Both the position numbers and the translations under genes were made by a program. The notes under the pieces are model-generated. The model made no database searches and was not told where the DNA came from. It saw only the letters and a program-made list of their open reading frames with translations. Of a DNA stretch of 64,000 nt, positions 56,470 through 64,000 are shown in pieces. The first letter of the stretch is position 1; every line of letters begins with the position of its first letter. This stretch comes from Pantoea dispersa (GTDB lineage Bacteria > Pseudomonadota > Gammaproteobacteria > Enterobacterales > Enterobacteriaceae): assembly GCF_014155765.1 (NCBI RefSeq), contig NZ_SCKT01000004.1, positions 62,001 through 126,000 of the forward strand. Direction: 5' to 3'.

Positions 56470-57072
56470 ATGTCTGCCCAATCTTCCAGTCTGCTGTTAC
56501 TGATGTCTTTCGCCGCCGGTACCTTTTCCGCGGGATCGTCAGGTAACCCGCAGCATTTAATGTTATCGCTGCCGTCCGGCGGTGTACCCAATAATCCGCT
56601 GCCGCTGATCATCTGGCCGTGCGTAGTGCCGGAAGAGGAGGAGGACAGCGCGGCCTGGTTTGAAAAAACCTTTAGCGCCAGCGGCTGGCCTGCGGCGTGG
56701 CGCGCGCCGATTTTTCCTTACACCCACTATCATCCCAACACCCATGAGGTACTGGGCGTCGGCGCGGGCTGGGCGGAAGTGCTGTTTGGCGGCGACAGCG
56801 GCCGCATGGTGACGCTGCGTGAAGGTGATGCGGTGCTGATCCCGGCCGGCGTGGGCCATAAACAGGTGTTTGCCTCCGACGACTTTTTCACCGTTGGCGC
56901 CTATCCTGAAGGAATGTCACCGGAAACCGTGCGCGACGAACCCTCCCGGCTGCGCGCGTCGAAAGAGCAGATCCAGCGCGTGCCGCTGCCGGATCGCGAC
57001 CCGTTTACCGGCGGCGAAGGAGCAATGACCGAAATCTGGCTACCAGTGGCGCAGCAGCTGATGCACCAGTAA
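56470..57072 (+). CDS. YjlB-type cupin protein
   Basis: A single cupin-domain protein of 200 residues similar to the YjlB family. The metal-site motifs are YTHYHPNTHEVLGVG (two histidines and Glu) and IPAGVGHKQVFASDDF (third histidine), with FTVGAYPEG following. The GGVPNNPLPLIIWP entry is typical of the family. The ATG at 56470 has GGAGAAAG upstream and gives a hydrophobic, Ser-rich first 35 residues. Homologues often start near 56560 (MLSLPSGGVPNN), so the start is uncertain. The reaction is unknown. It lies 125 bp upstream of the ATP-grasp/Anbu operon on the same strand. Confidence 0.8.
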   Translation: MSAQSSSLLLLMSFAAGTFSAGSSGNPQHLMLSLPSGGVPNNPLPLIIWPCVVPEEEEDSAAWFEKTFSASGWPAAWRAPIFPYTHYHPNTHEVLGVGAGWAEVLFGGDSGRMVTLREGDAVLIPAGVGHKQVFASDDFFTVGAYPEGMSPETVRDEPSRLRASKEQIQRVPLPDRDPFTGGEGAMTEIWLPVAQQLMHQ

Positions 57073-57197
57073 GGTGCAAGGCAACGATTATCCGGCGCGG
57101 CTCCGCTTTCGGGGCGCGCGTGCCGTTGCGGCGGCGGGCCTCTGGCACACTTTGTGCAGGAGAGAAGTCAGGTCCTCTGACAAGCGCCGGGTAAATC

Positions 57198-58637
57198 ATG
57201 AAAGCACGCGACCAGATAGCATCAACCTTCTACGATGAGATGTTGCAGAGCGACGGTCAGCACCGCGCTCACTATCAGCATTACTGGGAATGGTTACAAC
57301 AGGCGGACAAAGAGGCGGTGGCGCGTAAACGTGAAGAGGCAGAACTGCTGTTTCATCGCGTTGGCATCACCTTCAACGTCTACGGTGACGATGGCGGTGC
57401 CGAGCGGCTGATCCCGTTCGACAGCGTGCCGCGCATCATTCCTGCCAGCGAGTGGGCGATGCTGGAACGCGGCATTCGCCAGCGCGTTCAGGCGCTCAAC
57501 GCCTTCCTGCACGATATCTACCATCAGCAATATATTCTCAAAGCCGGCATCGTGCCAGCCGAGCAGGTGCTGGTTAACGATCAGTATCAGCCCTGTATGC
57601 AGGATGTCGATCTGCATCGCCAGATCTACGCGCACATTACCGGTGTCGATATGGTACGCAACAGCGACGGCGACTATTACGTGCTGGAGGATAATCTGCG
57701 CACGCCCTCCGGCGTCTCCTACATGCTGGAAAACCGCAAAATGATGATGCGCCTTTATCCGGAGCTGTTTGCCGCGCAGCATATCGCGCCGGTGGAGCGC
57801 TATCCGTCGCACCTGCTGCAGACGCTGCGCGAAAGCTCGCCGGTTAACGATCCGGTGGTGGTGGTGCTGACGCCGGGACGTTTCAACAGCGCCTACTTCG
57901 AACACAGTTTTCTCGCCCAGCAGATGGGCGTGGAGCTGGTGGAGAGCGCCGATCTGTTTGTCAAAGACGGCGCGGTGCTGATGCGTACCACCGCCGGGCC
58001 GTGCAAAGTGGATGTGATCTATCGCCGCGTGGATGATGCCTTTCTCGATCCGCTCGCCTTCCGGCCGGATTCGATGCTCGGCGTGCCGGGATTACTGTCG
58101 GTATACCGATCCGGCAATGTGGTGCTGGCGAATGCGATCGGCACCGGCGTCGCCGATGACAAGTCGATCTACCCCTACGTGCCGGAAATGATCCGCTACT
58201 ACCTTGATGAAGATCCGATCCTCAATAATGTGCCCACCTGGCAGTGCCGCAAGCCGCAGGATCTGAGCTACGTGCTGGCCAATCTGGCGCAGATGGTGGT
58301 GAAAGAGGTGCACGGTGCCGGCGGTTACGGCATGTTGATTGGCCCGGTCGCCAGCCAGCAGCAGCTGAGCGAGTTTCGCGAACGGCTGCTGGCGCGGCCG
58401 GACAATTATATCGCGCAGGATACGCTGTCGCTCTCCACCTGCCCGACCTTTATCGACAACGGTCTGGCGCCGCGCCATATCGATCTGCGGCCTTTTGCGC
58501 TGTACGGCGCGGATATCCGGCTGGTGCCGGGCGGCCTGACGCGCGTGGCGCTGACCGAAGGCTCGCTGGTGGTGAACTCGTCGCAGGGCGGCGGCACCAA
58601 GGACACCTGGGTGCTGGAGGATGACACATCATGCTAA
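57198..58637 (+). CDS. Circularly permuted ATP-grasp protein (Anbu-operon, predicted amidoligase-type)
   Basis: A 479-residue protein of the circularly permuted ATP-grasp family (former DUF404/DUF407). Family features include FNVYGDDGGAERLIPFDSVP and the nucleotide/metal segment DYYVLEDNLRTPSGVSYMLE. Later come VDVIYRRVDDAFLDP, NAIGTGVADDKSIY and a Gly-rich GAGGYGML loop. ATP-grasp enzymes typically ligate a carboxylate to an amine, but the substrate here is unknown. Its end overlaps the alpha-E gene by 7 nt. It is the first gene of a four-gene operon with alpha-E, transglutaminase-like and Anbu genes, an arrangement seen repeatedly in other bacteria. Confidence 0.88.
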   Translation: MKARDQIASTFYDEMLQSDGQHRAHYQHYWEWLQQADKEAVARKREEAELLFHRVGITFNVYGDDGGAERLIPFDSVPRIIPASEWAMLERGIRQRVQALNAFLHDIYHQQYILKAGIVPAEQVLVNDQYQPCMQDVDLHRQIYAHITGVDMVRNSDGDYYVLEDNLRTPSGVSYMLENRKMMMRLYPELFAAQHIAPVERYPSHLLQTLRESSPVNDPVVVVLTPGRFNSAYFEHSFLAQQMGVELVESADLFVKDGAVLMRTTAGPCKVDVIYRRVDDAFLDPLAFRPDSMLGVPGLLSVYRSGNVVLANAIGTGVADDKSIYPYVPEMIRYYLDEDPILNNVPTWQCRKPQDLSYVLANLAQMVVKEVHGAGGYGMLIGPVASQQQLSEFRERLLARPDNYIAQDTLSLSTCPTFIDNGLAPRHIDLRPFALYGADIRLVPGGLTRVALTEGSLVVNSSQGGGTKDTWVLEDDTSC

Positions 58638-59560
58638 GCCGGACGGCCAGTGGCCTTTACTGGATGGCGCGCTATCTCGAGCGCGCAGAACAACTTGCCC
58701 GGGTATTGGATGTGACCCATCGCCTGTCGCTGATGCCGGTGCGCAATCGTCAGGGCGACGAACTGCTGTTGCCGCTCAACCTGACCGGCACGCGTCAGCT
58801 GTTTGAAACCCTCAACGGGCGCTGCACCATGCCGCAGCTGTTTAACTTCTTCGCGCTGGATGAGCGTAACCCGAGCAGTATTTTCAGCTGCTGGCAGGCG
58901 GCGTGGAACAACGCGCACGCGGTGCGCGGCAGCCTGTCATCCGAAGTGTGGGAAAGCATTAACTCGACGTGGATTGAGATGCGCAACACGCGCCGCCGCG
59001 GCATCTCGCCGGCCGGTGCCGACAGCTTCTTTGACTGGGTGAAAGAGCGTTCGCATCTGTTTCGCGGCGCGATGTCCGGCACGCTGCTGCGCGGTGATGC
59101 GCTGCGTTTTATCCGGCTTGGCACGCTGATGGAGCGCAGCGACGGCACCGCGCGGCTGCTGAGCGTTAACCAGCAGCTGCTGGAGCAGCATCCCGATACG
59201 GTACGGGAATATTACTGCCTCGACAGCCTGCTGCGCGCAGTGTCGGCGCGCGAGGCCTACAACGCCATCTTTAAGCAGCAGCTGATGCCGCCGCTGGTCA
59301 ACGAAATGCTGATCCTGCGCAGCGAAAGTCCGCGCTCGCTGCACTCCTGCATTGAAGAGATCGCTAGCCAGCTGGAGCAGATTGGCAGCAGCGGCGAGGA
59401 TCGTCCGCGCTATCTCAGTACGGTCCTGCTGGCGGAGATGCGCTTCAGCACCTGGGAGAGCCTGACGCGCGACGGCCTGCAGCCGTGGCTGGACCATTTT
59501 CTCAGCCGCATCAACGCGCTGGCGGAGAGCATCAATCACACCTATCTGGAGGCGAAATGA
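58631..59560 (+). CDS. Alpha-E domain protein (DUF403)
   Basis: A 309-residue, mostly helical alpha-E protein. It begins with the family signature MLSRTASGLYWMARYLERAE. It contains further Arg/Glu-rich helices (RHLFRG-type segment, ERSDGTARLLSVN, PRSLHSCIEEIASQL). Its molecular function is not established. It almost always accompanies the circularly permuted ATP-grasp and transglutaminase-like genes. It overlaps the ATP-grasp gene by 7 nt and the transglutaminase gene by 4 nt, so the three are translated as a coupled set. Confidence 0.88.
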   Translation: MLSRTASGLYWMARYLERAEQLARVLDVTHRLSLMPVRNRQGDELLLPLNLTGTRQLFETLNGRCTMPQLFNFFALDERNPSSIFSCWQAAWNNAHAVRGSLSSEVWESINSTWIEMRNTRRRGISPAGADSFFDWVKERSHLFRGAMSGTLLRGDALRFIRLGTLMERSDGTARLLSVNQQLLEQHPDTVREYYCLDSLLRAVSAREAYNAIFKQQLMPPLVNEMLILRSESPRSLHSCIEEIASQLEQIGSSGEDRPRYLSTVLLAEMRFSTWESLTRDGLQPWLDHFLSRINALAESINHTYLEAK

Positions 59561-60357
59561 GACTGAACATTGAGCATAAAACCTGGTACGCCTATGAGCA
59601 GCAGGTAAAACTCAGCACCCAGTATCTGCGCCTGACGCCGCAGAATTCGGTGCACCAGCAGGTGCTGTCGTGGCAGCTCGATCTGCCGTGTGAGGCGACG
59701 CGCACGCTGGATGCCTATGGCAACGTGCTGCACGTGCTGACGCTGGACAGGCCGCATCAGCTGCTGGAGATTGCCGCGCGCTGCGTGGTCGAGATTCTGG
59801 ATGCCAGCGAGCTGGCGCCGGATCCGCAGTCGACGTTGTCGCCGCTGGTGTTTCTGCGCGCCACGCCGCTGACCCAGCCGGACGGGGCAATCCGCGACTT
59901 CGCCCGGCGCTACTGGCAGGCGGAGAAACCGCTCGCCAGCCTGGAAAAACTGATGGACGAGCTGCTGCTGAAAATGCCGTACCAGCCCGGCAGCACGCAG
60001 GTGAGCGACAGCGCGGCGAAAGTGTTTGCTGCCGGCAGCGGCGTTTGCCAGGATCACAGCCACGTGTTTCTCGCCTGCTGCCGCAGCCTGGGGATCCCGG
60101 CGCGCTACGTCAGTGGCTATCTGTATACTGACAACGTTGAACACGTTGCTACCCACGCCTGGGTTGAAGCCTGGCTGGATGGCAATTGGCACAGCTTTGA
60201 TATCACCAATAACACGCGCAGTACGCGGCAGCATTTGCGGCTGGCGGTGGGCGTCGACTATCTCGATGCCTGTCCGGTGCGCGGCATTCGTCTGGGCGGC
60301 GGCGGTGAAGATATGCTGGCGGTGGCTGCGGTGCAACAGGTGCACGGGCAGCAGTAA
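59557..60357 (+). CDS. Transglutaminase-like cysteine peptidase family protein
   Basis: A 266-residue protein with an N-terminal bacterial transglutaminase-like beta domain (MRLNIEHKTWYAYEQQVKLS) and a transglutaminase core. The catalytic cysteine is C164 in GSGVCQDHSHVFL, followed by GIPARYVSGYLYTD. The histidine is in THAWVEAW and the Asp in HSFDITN. Such proteins can be amidases, peptidases or cross-linking enzymes. The ATG at 59557 overlaps the alpha-E stop (ATGA). The longer ORF start at 59485 lies inside alpha-E. Anbu follows after 17 bp. Confidence 0.88.
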   Translation: MRLNIEHKTWYAYEQQVKLSTQYLRLTPQNSVHQQVLSWQLDLPCEATRTLDAYGNVLHVLTLDRPHQLLEIAARCVVEILDASELAPDPQSTLSPLVFLRATPLTQPDGAIRDFARRYWQAEKPLASLEKLMDELLLKMPYQPGSTQVSDSAAKVFAAGSGVCQDHSHVFLACCRSLGIPARYVSGYLYTDNVEHVATHAWVEAWLDGNWHSFDITNNTRSTRQHLRLAVGVDYLDACPVRGIRLGGGGEDMLAVAAVQQVHGQQ

Positions 60358-60374
60358 TCGGAACAGGCGTAACT

Positions 60375-61079
60375 ATGACTTATTGTGTGGCAATGCGTTT
60401 ATCGGCCGGGATGATTTTTGTCTCGGATTCACGCACCAATGCGGGCGTGGATCATATCTCCTCGTTTCGCAAACTGCATGTGTTTCAGGTGGACGATGAG
60501 CGCACGCTGGTGCTGCAAAGCGCCGGCAATCTGGCGACGACGCAGAGCGTGATGAGTCTGCTGCGGCGCAACTGCAACGACAGCGAACAACCCAATCTGC
60601 TCAACGGGCGTTCGCTGTACGACATTGCGCTGCTGGTGGGCGCCACGCTGCGTGAAGTGATTGCGCGCGACGGCGAGGAGTTTGGCGGCACGCTGCTGCT
60701 GGGCGGGCAGATTCGCGGCGAAGAGCCGCGGCTGTTCCAGATCTATCCGCAGGGCAACTTTATTGAAGCCAGCGTCGACACGCCGTACTTCCAGATTGGT
60801 GAGAGCAAATACGGTAAGCCGATCATTGATCGCGTGCTGCGCTATGAGACCTCGCTCAGCCAGGCAATGCAGTGTGCGCTGATCTCCATGGATTCGACGC
60901 TGGCGAGTAACATCTCCGTCGGCCTGCCGCTCGACGCGATGGTTTACCACAGCGACAGCTTCAGCGACAGCGAGCAGTACCACATCACCGAACAGCATCC
61001 CTACTTTTCCCAGATCCGCCAATTGTGGAGCAAAGGGTTACTGAGCGTGTTCTCTCAGCTGCCGCCGCTCAAGCTCTGA
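60375..61079 (+). CDS. Anbu, proteasome-like N-terminal nucleophile peptidase
   Basis: A 234-residue Anbu (ancestral beta-subunit) protein related to HslV and 20S proteasome beta subunits. After Met removal Thr2 (MTYCVAMRL) would be the nucleophile. The proteasome-fold residues Asp in FVSDSRTNAG and Lys in SFRKLHVF follow. GGTLLLGGQ and ALISMDSTLASNISVGLP are further family stretches. No propeptide is present, as in other Anbu. No AAA+ unfoldase is encoded nearby, so any substrate is probably a small peptide or modified metabolite made by the ATP-grasp partner. It is the last gene of the operon. Confidence 0.9.
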   Translation: MTYCVAMRLSAGMIFVSDSRTNAGVDHISSFRKLHVFQVDDERTLVLQSAGNLATTQSVMSLLRRNCNDSEQPNLLNGRSLYDIALLVGATLREVIARDGEEFGGTLLLGGQIRGEEPRLFQIYPQGNFIEASVDTPYFQIGESKYGKPIIDRVLRYETSLSQAMQCALISMDSTLASNISVGLPLDAMVYHSDSFSDSEQYHITEQHPYFSQIRQLWSKGLLSVFSQLPPLKL

Positions 61080-61123
61080 CCTGCTGCCCGGTCGTCACGC
61101 TGGCGGACCGGGCCGGGTTTGAC

Positions 61124-61744
61124 TCATACCAGATCATTGGCGCGCGCCGCCGTATTAATTCCGCTAATTCCTTTCAGGCCGAGCTTACGCAGGATTTTAA
61201 TTTTATAAGTGCTGATGGTTTTACTGCTCAGCTGTAATTGTGAGGCGATCTCTTTATTGCTCATCCCGGAGGCCAGTTTCACCAGCACAATCAATTCGCG
61301 GCGCGTTAAACTCATCAATTTCTCGCTTTCAATCAGTTCGGCGGCATCCGCCGCGCTGTGCGTGACCGGATAAAAACGTTTTCCGCGCTCGACTTCTTTT
61401 ATTGCTGTCAATAAAGTTTCCAAATCGCCGCGTTTACACACATAGCCTTCTACCCCTAACTGCAGGCAACAGCGTTGATAAAACAGGCTTTCTGAGGCGG
61501 TAAAAACAATGATTTTTTGCTGCGGCAAAATACGTTTAATGTCGGCAATCAGCGGAATACCCGCGCGGCCGGGCATGGTCAGGTCCAGCAGCACCACGTC
61601 TGGCTGCACGAGATGTAATTTGCTAATCAATAAATCGCCTTTGTTAGCCATGCCCGCAATTGAATAGTCATATGCTTGCAGCAGTGCCTGGATACCCGCG
61701 CAGATTAATGGGTGGTCATCAACTATAAATACCGAATTAATCAT
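61124..61744 (-). CDS. Orphan LuxR/FixJ-type response regulator
   Basis: A 206-residue response regulator. The receiver has DDH (9-11), phospho-acceptor D54 in VLLDLTMPG, and K in YVCKRG. The LuxR-type HTH contains LTRRELIVLVKLASGMSNKE and SSKTISTYKIKILRKLG. It is most like the EvgA/FimZ/RcsB group. The ATG at 61744 (MINSVFIVDDHPLI) is chosen; 12 upstream codons are atypical. No kinase gene is adjacent. The gene is more AT-rich than its neighbours, suggesting transfer or relaxed selection. It ends 45 bp from the convergent Anbu gene. Confidence 0.85.
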   Translation of the reverse strand: MINSVFIVDDHPLICAGIQALLQAYDYSIAGMANKGDLLISKLHLVQPDVVLLDLTMPGRAGIPLIADIKRILPQQKIIVFTASESLFYQRCCLQLGVEGYVCKRGDLETLLTAIKEVERGKRFYPVTHSAADAAELIESEKLMSLTRRELIVLVKLASGMSNKEIASQLQLSSKTISTYKIKILRKLGLKGISGINTAARANDLV

Positions 61745-62018
61745 ATGTGTAGTCCAAAAATAAATAAAAAAAGAACGCAAGGAATAAACACCGATGAAAA
61801 TTCTTTAGCAGAGGTGTGACCAGATTAATTCACGGGTCTTAAGAATAAGATTTAAGTCCTGTCTGGAAATTTCTTATTTAAGGTAAAGTCGCCTTTTTCA
61901 TGCGCCAGAGCAAAGCGCGCTTATACTTTTTCCTGTCCGCATCTGCCGTGGTCATAAATCTGAAAACAAGCCGTTTTAACGTCAGAGGAATAAACCGCTG
62001 CGTATAAAAAGGTGCACC
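61745..62018. promoter_or_regulatory. Divergent intergenic region, response regulator / acyltransferase
   Basis: This 274-bp gap is AT-rich near the regulator, with TTAATTCACGGGTCTTAAG and ATAAGATTTAAG tracts. No gene, tRNA or clear operator was recognised. The weak TTTTTGGACTACACAT before the regulator ATG is its ribosome-binding region. Confidence 0.35.
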
Positions 62019-63722
62019 ATGTTTTCCGTTGATCAGCTTCTCAATACTTACTGGCCAGGCCAGCAGCCAGCGCACTGGCAGAAAAGCCTGCTGAAGTGGG
62101 CGGTGCGTGAACAGGAGTTTCAGGACTTTGCCCAGCGCTATCCGCATCTGAAAGGGGTGGATATGGTGGAGCAGGTGCTGGAGCACCTGGATGTGCGCTG
62201 TGAGCTCAGCGAACGCGACCTTGAACAGATCCCGACGCACGGGCCGGTAGTGATCGTCGCCAACCATCCGCTTGGCGCGCTGGACGGCCTGGCGCTGCTG
62301 GCGGCGGTATCGCAGGTGCGGCGCGACGTGAAAATCGTTGCCAACCGCATGCTGATGATGCTGGAACCCATCAACAACCTGATGCTGCCGGTGGATAACA
62401 TGGGCAACCGCACCAGCCGCGAGCAGCTGACGCGCATGCAGCAGCATCTCGACAACCAGGGCGCGCTGATTATCTTCCCGGCCGGTGAAGTCTCGCGCCT
62501 GTCCAGCCGCGGCGTGCGTGACCGTCACTGGCACCACAGTTTTCTGCGCCTGGCCGCCCGCGCCCGCGCGCCGCTGGTACCGGTGCACGTGGCAGGACGT
62601 AACAGCCTGGCGTTTTACGCCGCGGCGAAGGTGGCGGCACCGCTGGCGCTGCTGATGCTGGTGCGCGAAATGTTCCGCCAGCGCGGCACGCGCATCAAAC
62701 TGCATATCGGCGAGCAGATTCCCTTCGCCAACTGGCACGATGGCCATACGCCGGGCAAAGAGCTGGCGAAGCGGCTGCGCAAGCATCTGTACCGCATCGG
62801 TCAGGGACGGAGCGGTCTGTTTCTTACCGAAGCCGCCATCGCCCGCCCGGAAGATCGCGCTGAGCTGAAAAAAGCGTTGCTGGAGAGTGAACGGCTCGGG
62901 ACGCTGCCGGACGGCAAACAGATATACCTGTGGCGGCGCAACGGGGCCAGCTGGGTGCCGCTGCTGCGTGAACTGGGCCGGCTGCGCGAAATCGCCTTCC
63001 GTGCGGTGGGCGAGGGCAGCGGCAGGCGGCGCGATCTCGACAAGTATGACGATGATTACTATCACCTGATTTTATGGGATGACGAGGCGCTGGAGATTGT
63101 CGGGGCCTACCGCTTTATTCCCGGCGCCGAGCAGCTGGCGCGGCGCGGGCTGCAGGGCATCTACAGCGACAGCCTGTTCCACTATGACGAGCGCATGCTG
63201 CCGATTATTCAGCAGGGGCTGGAACTGGGGCGCAGCTTCATTCAGCCGGCCTACTGGGGCAAGCGCGGGCTGGATTATTTATGGATGGGCATCGGCGCTT
63301 ACATTGCGCGCTATCCGCAGACGCGCTACCTGTTTGGCCCGGTATCAATCTCCGGCACCATGCCGCTGGCGGCGCGCGATCTGCTGGTGGCGTTTTACCG
63401 TCTCTACTTTCCGACCGACCTGCCGCTGGCGAAGTCGCGCCGCCCTTATCCGGCGTCGCTGCCGGAGGTGCTGGCGCAGTTCACCGGCGATAACTATGCC
63501 GACGATTTGCGGCGTCTCAAGCATTTGCTGGCTAATCTCGGTACCGCGATTCCGACGCTGTACAAACAGTATTCGGAAGTGTGCGAGCCGGGCGGCGTGC
63601 AGTTTATCGATTTCGGCAGCGATCCGGATTTCAATCACTGCATTGATGGTCTGGTGCTGGTCGATCTGTCTCGCGTGAAACCAGCGCGTTATGAGCGCTA
63701 TATCGGCATGCATTTAACCTGA
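62019..63722 (+). CDS. Bifunctional acyltransferase, OlsF-like (ornithine lipid synthesis)
   Basis: A 567-residue fusion. The N-terminal half (about 1-270) is a PlsC/OlsA-like acyltransferase with NHPLGALDG (H83, D89), FPAGEVSRL and a downstream VPVHVAGRNS. The C-terminal half (about 310-560) is an OlsB-like N-acyltransferase of the GNAT-related type (ILWDDEALEIVGAYRF, DSLFHYDERMLPI, GPVSISGTMP). OlsF of Serratia has this two-domain order and makes phosphorus-free ornithine lipids alone. The H-x5-D spacing is one longer than the usual H-x4-D. Function is inferred from architecture. Confidence 0.82.
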   Translation: MFSVDQLLNTYWPGQQPAHWQKSLLKWAVREQEFQDFAQRYPHLKGVDMVEQVLEHLDVRCELSERDLEQIPTHGPVVIVANHPLGALDGLALLAAVSQVRRDVKIVANRMLMMLEPINNLMLPVDNMGNRTSREQLTRMQQHLDNQGALIIFPAGEVSRLSSRGVRDRHWHHSFLRLAARARAPLVPVHVAGRNSLAFYAAAKVAAPLALLMLVREMFRQRGTRIKLHIGEQIPFANWHDGHTPGKELAKRLRKHLYRIGQGRSGLFLTEAAIARPEDRAELKKALLESERLGTLPDGKQIYLWRRNGASWVPLLRELGRLREIAFRAVGEGSGRRRDLDKYDDDYYHLILWDDEALEIVGAYRFIPGAEQLARRGLQGIYSDSLFHYDERMLPIIQQGLELGRSFIQPAYWGKRGLDYLWMGIGAYIARYPQTRYLFGPVSISGTMPLAARDLLVAFYRLYFPTDLPLAKSRRPYPASLPEVLAQFTGDNYADDLRRLKHLLANLGTAIPTLYKQYSEVCEPGGVQFIDFGSDPDFNHCIDGLVLVDLSRVKPARYERYIGMHLT

Positions 63723-63752
63723 ACGCGCCAGATGACGTCAGTTAATGCCACC

Positions 63753-63794
63753 TGACAGCACGCCGCCGGAGAATCTCCGCGCGGCGTGCTGTCA
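63753..63794 (+). terminator. Long palindrome after the OlsF-like gene, possible terminator
   Basis: Arms TGACAGCACGCCGC (63753-63766) and GCGGCGTGCTGTCA (63781-63794) enclose a second small stem, CGGAG-AAT-CTCCG. It follows the stop by 31 bp. The following ACTTTG is a poor T run, so termination efficiency is doubtful. Confidence 0.5.
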
Positions 63795-63978
63795 ACTTTG
63801 CGCAATAAATCCACTATCCCACTGAACATTTTCTCGCCACTGCCGATAACCACACTACCAACTTTTGTCTGCGGATGATTTGCGCTTGTAAGCGATGCGC
63901 TTTTGCGTTTAAGTCTGCCTGAAGATTAAGAATTATCTTAACTGCGCATCGAGACCAGGCCAGCATAGGCGAACAACA

Positions 63979-64000
63979 ATGAACAATAACTCTGACGTAA
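63979..64000 (+). CDS. Start of a gene cut by the window edge
   Basis: An ATG at 63979, preceded by TAGGCGAACAACA, opens MNNNSDV and continues past base 64000. Too little is visible for identification. The 250-bp upstream gap containing a palindrome supports a new transcription unit. Confidence 0.45.

Noticed and set aside
61878-63065. 395-codon minus-strand frame opposite the OlsF-like gene
   Set aside because: Low-complexity R/Q/H composition and complete overlap with a convincing two-domain enzyme make it a shadow frame.

Overview
The window is a stretch of enterobacterial chromosome. Nearly every housekeeping protein reads almost residue for residue like its Escherichia coli counterpart, including DacB, GreA, RlmE, FtsH, NusA, IF-2, PNPase, DeaD, PyrBI and ArgI. 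The order differs from E. coli in ways that suggest the Erwiniaceae (Pantoea/Erwinia-like): pmrAB directly follows dacB, miaE follows rraB, and blocks that are far apart in E. coli are joined. The genus is an inference. No plasmid, prophage or CRISPR locus was seen.

Layout. 1-6127: enterobactin iron uptake (entF start, fes, a shared Fur-type control region, fepA). 6134-9287: dacB-pmrA-pmrB, a cell-wall enzyme gene coupled to a two-component system. 9405-28716: the conserved transcription, translation and RNA-decay block (greA, yhbY, rlmE, ftsH, folP, glmM, secG, tRNA-Leu, initiator tRNA, rimP-nusA-infB-rbfA-truB-rpsO-pnp, nlpI, yrbN-like ORF, deaD), with its leaders and terminators. 28734-37416: an SDR/AraC pair in the place mtr holds in E. 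coli, then yhbW, ubiV, ubiU, ubiT, yhbS, yhbQ, yhbP, yhbO and yraQ, including the oxygen-independent ubiquinone set. 37309-47310: nrdG-nrdD, a secreted GH20 hexosaminidase, ridA, pyrI-pyrB with its leader and attenuator, argI with two ARG boxes, rraB and miaE. 47311-49199: a decayed patch with a lone transposase-type HTH gene, a deleted MocR-type regulator and ylaC.

49200-64000 is the accessory part. It holds a 1425-residue protein of Ig-like repeats. Next come two outward-facing remnants, an N-terminally truncated flhA (lfhA) and a motB-like lafU, which look like the scar of a deleted Flag-2 flagellar cluster. A YjlB-type cupin follows. Then comes a tight four-gene operon of circularly permuted ATP-grasp, alpha-E protein, transglutaminase-like protein and Anbu, a proteasome-like peptidase whose biological substrate is, to my knowledge, unsettled. 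The window ends with an orphan LuxR-type response regulator, a fused two-domain acyltransferase resembling the ornithine-lipid synthase OlsF, and the first codons of another gene.

The strongest candidates for a little-described system are the ATP-grasp/alpha-E/transglutaminase/Anbu operon, the Flag-2 scar, the SDR that lacks its catalytic tyrosine, and the probable chromosome breakpoint where nrdG reads through into yraQ.
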